Shown: piece by piece, positions 59,512 through 64,000 of the stretch
How positions within the stretch are numbered: the first letter of the stretch is position 1
Layout: every line of letters starts with the position of its first letter
Source of the DNA: JACCSI01 sp963815285
Lineage (GTDB): Bacteria > Acidobacteriota > Vicinamibacteria > Vicinamibacterales > UBA2999
Assembly (NCBI GenBank): GCA_963815285.1
Contig: CAWFGB010000006.1
Coordinates: 248,001-312,000, forward strand
Length of the DNA stretch: 64,000 bases
Direction: 5' to 3'
Notes under the pieces: model-generated
Databases searched by the model: none
Seen by the model: only the letters and a program-made list of their open reading frames with translations
What the model was told of the DNA's origin: nothing
Translations under genes and position numbers: made by a program

Positions 59512-62500
59512 CTACTCGAGCGAGCGCACCGGTTTGAGCGCTGCCGGCTTCAGCGGGCCGGCTCCGATCTTGTCGAAGAGCGTCGGCATCGTAGCGATGA
59601 GGGCATTGGTTTCGCCTACCACGCTCGTCAGATCTTCGCGCCCCTGCGTCAGCGCGCGCATCTGCTGGGCGCTTGGCAACGAATGGGCGTTCATCAACTG
59701 TCCTTTGACCTGACCGAGTTGGGCGCGGACGTTCGGATTCTGGCCGCCACCACCACCACCACCACCGCCGCCGCCGCCACCACCACCACCACCGCCAGCC
59801 TGTCCCGGCGCGGGCACACCCAGCCGTTGTCGCAGAGCGGTCAGCTGCTTGCCGGCGGCTTCGACAGCCGCCTTGGCTTCAGCGGGCAGATTCGCCGAGA
59901 CCTTCAGGAGGCCCTCCAGCGCCTGGTACTGAGTTGCGAGTTCGGTCACCGCGCTGGCCGCCTCGTTGGCGTGTTCCTGCAGTCGATGAAACTCCATCGA
60001 GGTGTCGTGCCACAACTTCTGATCGGCGTCGGTCCACTGCACCGCGATGTCGGCCACGACCCGCACGCGTTTGGGGGCGATCTCTTTGCCGCTGACCGCC
60101 AGCGCGACGGTGTACTCCCCGGGCATCACGAAGGGGGCGTTGTTGCCGCCGCCCCCGCCGCCGCCACCACCGCCGCCGCCTCCAGGCCCATCGGCCTGAG
60201 CGGCCGGCAGTGGCTGATACCGCAAGTCCCAGTGGATGCGGTTGATGCCTGCTTTGGTCTTGTCGCGCAGGTCGTTGCCGGAGAGCGTGCGGACGACCGC
60301 GCCTGCCGCGTCACGAATTTGAATCGTCACATTGGCAGCCGGGACGTCACTTTTCAGGTAGTAGCTGATCGCTGCACCGAAGGTCGGATTCCTGCCGTGG
60401 AATGGCTTGTTCGTGACGAACCCGCGATCGTTCGCCGCATTGAATTGCATCGCGGGGCGGCCCAAGTCGAACAGGAACGCATCGGTGCGCAAGGCCTCGG
60501 CCGACTGCTGAATCGGGGTCGCATCATCGAGAATCCAGATGCTGCGACCGTGCGTGGCCAGGATCATGTCGTTCTCGCGCGGGTGAAACACGATCTCGTG
60601 TATCGGCACCGTGGGCAGCCCTGACCGCACGCGACGCCAGGTGCCGCCGCGGTCGGGAGAGACGAAGAGCCCGAATTCGGTTCCGGCATACAACACGGCC
60701 GGGTTCTTCGGATCTTCTGCCACCGTGACCACCACGTGCCCGGGTGGCAGGCCTTCGTTGATCGATCGGAAATTCTGGCCGCCGTCGACGCTGGCGTAGA
60801 CGTGGCTGTCGAAGTCGTCGTTCATGTGGTTGTCGAACGACACGTATACCGTGTTCACGTCATGCGTCGAGGCGACGAGACCGGACACGTAGGCGTTCTT
60901 CGGCATGTTGGGAAATCGTGAGTTGATGTTGGTCCACGTTTTGCCCGCGTCCTTCGTCATGGTGACGCTGCCATCATCGGCGCCCGAGTAAAGGATGCCT
61001 GCCTGCCGCGGCGACTCGACCAGCTGGGTGAGGTTGCCGTAAGACCCGACGCCGTCGTGCTTGGCGATGGTGAAGTCCTTGGCCGTAACCCCCATGAGCT
61101 GTTGCGCTTCGCGATCGACGTTCTGGGTGACGTCCTCGCTAATCGGCGCCCACGACTGGCCGCGGTCGGTGGATTTGAAGATGCGGTTGCCGCCGACGTA
61201 AATCGTGGCCGAATCGTGCGGCGACATCAGAATCGGAGTGTTCCAGTTCCAGCGATAACTGGATTCGCCGCGATCCGGCATTGGCCGGATCGTGCGCCGC
61301 TCATTGGTCCGCCGGTTGACGCGGACGACGTTGCCGTCCTGGGATTCGGCGAAGATCGTGTCCGGATCGTTGGGATCGATCAACGCTTCGAACCCGTCGC
61401 CGCCTTGAATCTGATACCAGTCGTCGTTGACGATGCCGTTGCGGCTGCGCACCGCGCTCGGGCCGCACCACGTGTAGTTGTCCTGCATGCCGCCGCACAC
61501 GTTGTACGGCGACGACATGTCGACGCCGACATGGTAGTACTGGGAGAGATCCATGTTGTAGATGCCCTCCCACGTCTTGCCCTTGTCCCAGCTGATGCCG
61601 ACGCCGCCGTCGTTGCCGTCAACGATGTGATTGGGGTTCTGCGGATTGATCCACATCGCGTGGTGATCGGAGTGCATCGTGCCGTTTTCGACGAACGTCT
61701 TGCCGCCGTCGTCGGAGATGTGCAGCTGCACGCCCAGGACGTAGACGCGCAGGTGATTGGTCGGGTCCACCCGAATCTGGCTGAAGTACATCGGACGCGG
61801 GTTGACGTTCGACATCTTCTGCCAGGTCAAACCGGCATCCTCGGATCGATACGTGCCGCTTTCGGTGGCGTGCTGGATGAGCGCGTAGATGATGTTGGGG
61901 TTGGCGCGGTAGATGTCCATGCCGATGCGGCCAAGGTCGCCCGACGGCACACCTTTGGTCAGCTTCGTCCAGCTTCTGCCGCCGTCGCTCGTCTTCCAGA
62001 TCGCGCTGCCTGGGCCCCCGCCATTGAAGCCCCAGGTCGCCCGGCGGCGCTGGTAAGTGGCCGCGTAGAGCACCTTGTTGTTCGACGGATCCTGCACGAG
62101 CTCGGTGGCGCCGGTGTTTTCATCGACGAACAGCACGTTGGTCCACGTCAGCCCACCATCCAAGGTCTTGAACACCCCGCGTTCCTTGCCCGGACCAAAC
62201 AGGCTGCCGAGTGCGGCGACATAGACGACCTCGTGATCGATCGGATCGACAACGATGCGCGCGATGTGACGGGAGTCGCGCAGCCCCATATGCTTCCAGG
62301 TCTGCCCGCCGTCGATCGACTTGTAGACGCCATTGCCCCAGGAACTGCTCTGCCGATTGTTGTTCTCGCCGGTGCCCACCCAGATCGTGTTGGCGTCGTT
62401 CGAAGCAATCGCGATGTCGCCGATCGACACGGCATCGTCGAGGTCGTCGAAGAGCACCTCCCAGGTAGTGCCCATGTTCTGTGTTTTCCACAGGCCGCCG

Positions 62501-62727
62501 GTGGCGGCGCCCACGTAAAACACCGCGGGATTCGATTCCAGGACCGCCAGGTCGTCGATGCGCCCGCCCATCGTCGCCGGACCGATGTTCCGGAACTCCA
62601 GGCCGGCAAACAAGTCGATTGGGGTCGAGGCGGAGCGTGCCGGGCTCTGCCCGACGAGATCTCCCGACAGTGCGACCGTCGCGCACAGGCACAGGAGCAG
62701 GGTCAGGCGATAAGGTCGAGACGTCAT
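59512..62727 (-). CDS. Large secreted BNR/VPS10-type propeller protein with polyglycine tracts
   Basis: A 1071-residue protein from ATG at 62727 (MTSRPYRLTLLLCLCATVAL, signal peptide). BNR/Asp-box units recur: TGGLWKTQNMGTTWEVLFDD, GVYKSIDGGQTWKHMG, GVFKTLDGGLTWTNV, AIWKTSDGGRSWTKL, TMTKDAGKTWTNIN, consistent with a double propeller like sortilin-type or glycosyl-hydrolase-related proteins. Near residues ~850-865 and ~985-1005 are two uninterrupted glycine runs encoded by GCC/ACC repeats. The C-terminal ~150 residues are helical. Surface or periplasmic binding role; catalytic residues not identified. Confidence 0.85.
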   Translation of the reverse strand: MTSRPYRLTLLLCLCATVALSGDLVGQSPARSASTPIDLFAGLEFRNIGPATMGGRIDDLAVLESNPAVFYVGAATGGLWKTQNMGTTWEVLFDDLDDAVSIGDIAIASNDANTIWVGTGENNNRQSSSWGNGVYKSIDGGQTWKHMGLRDSRHIARIVVDPIDHEVVYVAALGSLFGPGKERGVFKTLDGGLTWTNVLFVDENTGATELVQDPSNNKVLYAATYQRRRATWGFNGGGPGSAIWKTSDGGRSWTKLTKGVPSGDLGRIGMDIYRANPNIIYALIQHATESGTYRSEDAGLTWQKMSNVNPRPMYFSQIRVDPTNHLRVYVLGVQLHISDDGGKTFVENGTMHSDHHAMWINPQNPNHIVDGNDGGVGISWDKGKTWEGIYNMDLSQYYHVGVDMSSPYNVCGGMQDNYTWCGPSAVRSRNGIVNDDWYQIQGGDGFEALIDPNDPDTIFAESQDGNVVRVNRRTNERRTIRPMPDRGESSYRWNWNTPILMSPHDSATIYVGGNRIFKSTDRGQSWAPISEDVTQNVDREAQQLMGVTAKDFTIAKHDGVGSYGNLTQLVESPRQAGILYSGADDGSVTMTKDAGKTWTNINSRFPNMPKNAYVSGLVASTHDVNTVYVSFDNHMNDDFDSHVYASVDGGQNFRSINEGLPPGHVVVTVAEDPKNPAVLYAGTEFGLFVSPDRGGTWRRVRSGLPTVPIHEIVFHPRENDMILATHGRSIWILDDATPIQQSAEALRTDAFLFDLGRPAMQFNAANDRGFVTNKPFHGRNPTFGAAISYYLKSDVPAANVTIQIRDAAGAVVRTLSGNDLRDKTKAGINRIHWDLRYQPLPAAQADGPGGGGGGGGGGGGGNNAPFVMPGEYTVALAVSGKEIAPKRVRVVADIAVQWTDADQKLWHDTSMEFHRLQEHANEAASAVTELATQYQALEGLLKVSANLPAEAKAAVEAAGKQLTALRQRLGVPAPGQAGGGGGGGGGGGGGGGGGGQNPNVRAQLGQVKGQLMNAHSLPSAQQMRALTQGREDLTSVVGETNALIATMPTLFDKIGAGPLKPAALKPVRSLE

Positions 62728-62782
62728 TGAGTCCTCCACAAAACCGGCCGGGAATGTAGCATAGGGACCTCAGGAGATCCCC

Positions 62783-63184
62783 ATGAATTCCGATCACGTG
62801 TCGCTCGTGAAGCTGGTGTACGAGTCGTTGGCTCGAGGCGACGTGTCTGGAATGCTCGCCTTGTTCGACCCGCAGATTGACTGGCGCGAGGCGGAAGGGT
62901 TCGCCTATGCCGACGGCAACCCCTACATCGGCCCGGACGCGGTGTTGAAAGGGGTCTTTGGCCGACTGATGAGCGAATGGGATGGTTTCGCCGCCACACC
63001 GCGAGAGTTCCTGGCCACACCGGACGGCGTCGTGGCGCTTGGTCGCTACACCGGCACGAACAAGATTACTAGGCTCCCCGTGGACGCGCCGTTTGCACAT
63101 GTCTGGCGGGTTCGGGACGGAAAGCTTCGCGGCTTTCAGCAGTTCACCGATACCGCTCAGTTCGCCAACATCTTGCGATCATGA
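62783..63184 (+). CDS. SnoaL/NTF2-like protein
   Basis: A 133-residue protein: VKLVYESLARGDVSGMLALF, DPQIDWREAEGFAY, GPDAVLKGVFGRLMSEWDGF, FAHVWRVRDGKLRGFQQFTD. This is the typical ketosteroid-isomerase-like cone fold. Such proteins are isomerases, cyclases or binding modules; key residues do not single out one. It overlaps the next gene by 4 bp (ATGA). Confidence 0.85.
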   Translation: MNSDHVSLVKLVYESLARGDVSGMLALFDPQIDWREAEGFAYADGNPYIGPDAVLKGVFGRLMSEWDGFAATPREFLATPDGVVALGRYTGTNKITRLPVDAPFAHVWRVRDGKLRGFQQFTDTAQFANILRS

Positions 63185-63777
63185 ACCTTGCCGCACGACT
63201 TGGCGTGATCCTGTTATTAGTCGCGCCGGTCGACGCGCTGAAGATCGGCATCACGCCAGATGACGTCGATCGCGCGCTCACGATCGCGCGTTCGCGGACG
63301 GCGGAGCGTGAGAGGTTTCATGCCCCGTACATTCAAGTGGTGAACACACAGTTCATCGAACGCGTGGAGGTGGTGAGCGAGTTTCGGCGCGTAGTGTTGT
63401 TGGCGGAGGAGCAGGCCGCCCGCGGCGATCGTTTCTTCGGTTACAGCGTGTCGCGTGCGACCGACGCGTTGCAGGTCTGGAGGCGACGCGTGGCCGTCGT
63501 GGCGCGGGTCCGATTTCACCCGCAGAACAACTACGTTGATGCGCCGCCGGTCACCATCCGACTGGCTGGCAACGACGGCGCGCTCATCGGGGTCAAACGG
63601 GACGCGATCCTGGCGCTGTCGCCCGGTCGCACCGGCGAGTTCGTCCCTGTGACCGGCGCCGTGGTCGAAGGTGTTTTCGAAGCGGAGGCGCTGGGCCAAT
63701 CCGTGCGCGACTTCGTCATCGAACTCGAAGGGAGCGAGCTCGGCCGCGTGACGGTCAACTTCTCGATCTTCGACTAA
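63181..63777 (+). CDS. Exported protein of unknown function
   Basis: 198 residues with a short signal-like N-terminus (LGVILLLVAPVDA). The rest includes VDRALTIARSRTAERERFHA, VEVVSEFRRVVLLAEEQAAR and VRDFVIELEGSELGRVTVNF, a helix-then-beta arrangement. No family recognised. Coupled by a 4-bp overlap to the NTF2-like gene. Confidence 0.65.
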   Translation: MNLAARLGVILLLVAPVDALKIGITPDDVDRALTIARSRTAERERFHAPYIQVVNTQFIERVEVVSEFRRVVLLAEEQAARGDRFFGYSVSRATDALQVWRRRVAVVARVRFHPQNNYVDAPPVTIRLAGNDGALIGVKRDAILALSPGRTGEFVPVTGAVVEGVFEAEALGQSVRDFVIELEGSELGRVTVNFSIFD

Positions 63778-63953
63778 AGACGATCTACAGAAATCACAGA
63801 ACCGGGAGGGACGAGATTGCCGTCTGGGTGCGCTGATGCGCCGCTGGGCACAGTCGCCCCTGGTTCGGCGCCGCATCATCCGTCATCGGGCTACTACTCC
63901 AGATGAGCAGACTTCATCGTCACCGCGCAGCCGCGGACATAGGATCTCTGTCA

Positions 63954-64000
63954 TGACGAGCCTGAAGTACATGCACCTGGACGTCTTCACGAGTCGCCGA
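63954..64000 (+). CDS. Start of a PhzF-like isomerase gene (runs off window)
   Basis: The last bases encode MTSLKYMHLDVFTSRR. The Y-x-x-L-D-V-F-T-x-R opening is characteristic of the phenazine-biosynthesis PhzF epimerase-fold family. Only 15 full codons are present, so this is a short match. The 170 bp before it hold no gene I can support. Confidence 0.5.

Noticed and set aside
59741..59800. GCC/ACC repeat considered as a possible phase-variation switch
   Set aside because: The unit is three bases, so changes would not shift the frame; only linker length would vary.
61057..62730. 557-codon plus-strand frame opposite the BNR protein
   Set aside because: Antisense shadow caused by high GC; the minus-strand BNR repeats are unmistakable.

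Overview
The window looks like chromosomal DNA from a high-GC soil-type bacterium, most likely an acidobacterium (Vicinamibacteria-like). This is inferred from family content: three large FtsX/MacB-type 'ADOP' permeases, two with PadR regulators beside them; a TonB-dependent receptor with an N-terminal carboxypeptidase-regulatory domain; a membrane Ser/Thr kinase; PQQ-type and BNR-type secreted propellers; and VWFA- and ScyD-like secreted proteins. No rRNA operon or species marker is present, so the assignment rests on gene content.

Layout. 0-8.3 kb: a kinase C-terminus, an outer-membrane barrel protein, a secreted repeat protein, two methyltransferases, a phosphoesterase and an acetamidase/formamidase-like protein. 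8.35-24.56 kb: about twenty imperfect inverted-repeat sites with attC architecture (RYYYAAC ... GTTRRRY) separate short genes that all lie on the minus strand. This is an integron gene-cassette array with no integrase or attI in the window (a CALIN-type array). Cassettes encode VOC proteins, GNATs, a P-loop kinase, a methyltransferase, an alpha/beta hydrolase, SDR, serine hydrolase, DUF5655, HXXEE, DUF2007 and ankyrin proteins, an APH(6)/hydroxyurea-type phosphotransferase, several proteins I do not recognise, one cassette without a gene and several broken genes. 24.6-29.3 kb: a ScyD-like protein, a dead transposase fragment and a TonB-dependent receptor. 29.8-38 kb: an ADOP permease, a decayed stretch with a class A beta-lactamase-like fragment, a pair of PH-domain membrane proteins, a membrane-anchored PQQ-type propeller protein and an ADOP C-terminal remnant behind two tandem palindromes.

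38.4-41.3 kb: a tRNA-Arg(TCT) gene and a perfect 46-bp copy of its 3' part 2.76 kb away enclose one HEAT-repeat/propeller gene, the footprint of a tRNA-targeting integrative element. 41.4-53.9 kb: a diacylglycerol-kinase-like protein, an ADOP permease with overlapping PadR gene, small secreted proteins, a VWFA-like lipoprotein, a subtilase, and a second ADOP permease with a divergent PadR gene. 54-57.4 kb: a tight minus-strand cluster (MaoC-like, FAD oxidoreductase, flavin monooxygenase-like, OsmC). 57.5-64 kb: a polytopic membrane protein, a very large BNR-repeat protein with polyglycine tracts, an NTF2-like protein, a secreted protein and the start of a PhzF-like gene.

How it works together: the flanks are ordinary envelope, transport and regulatory chromosome. 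The cassette array is a store of mobile, independently acquired genes, and the tRNA-flanked segment is a second site of past integration.
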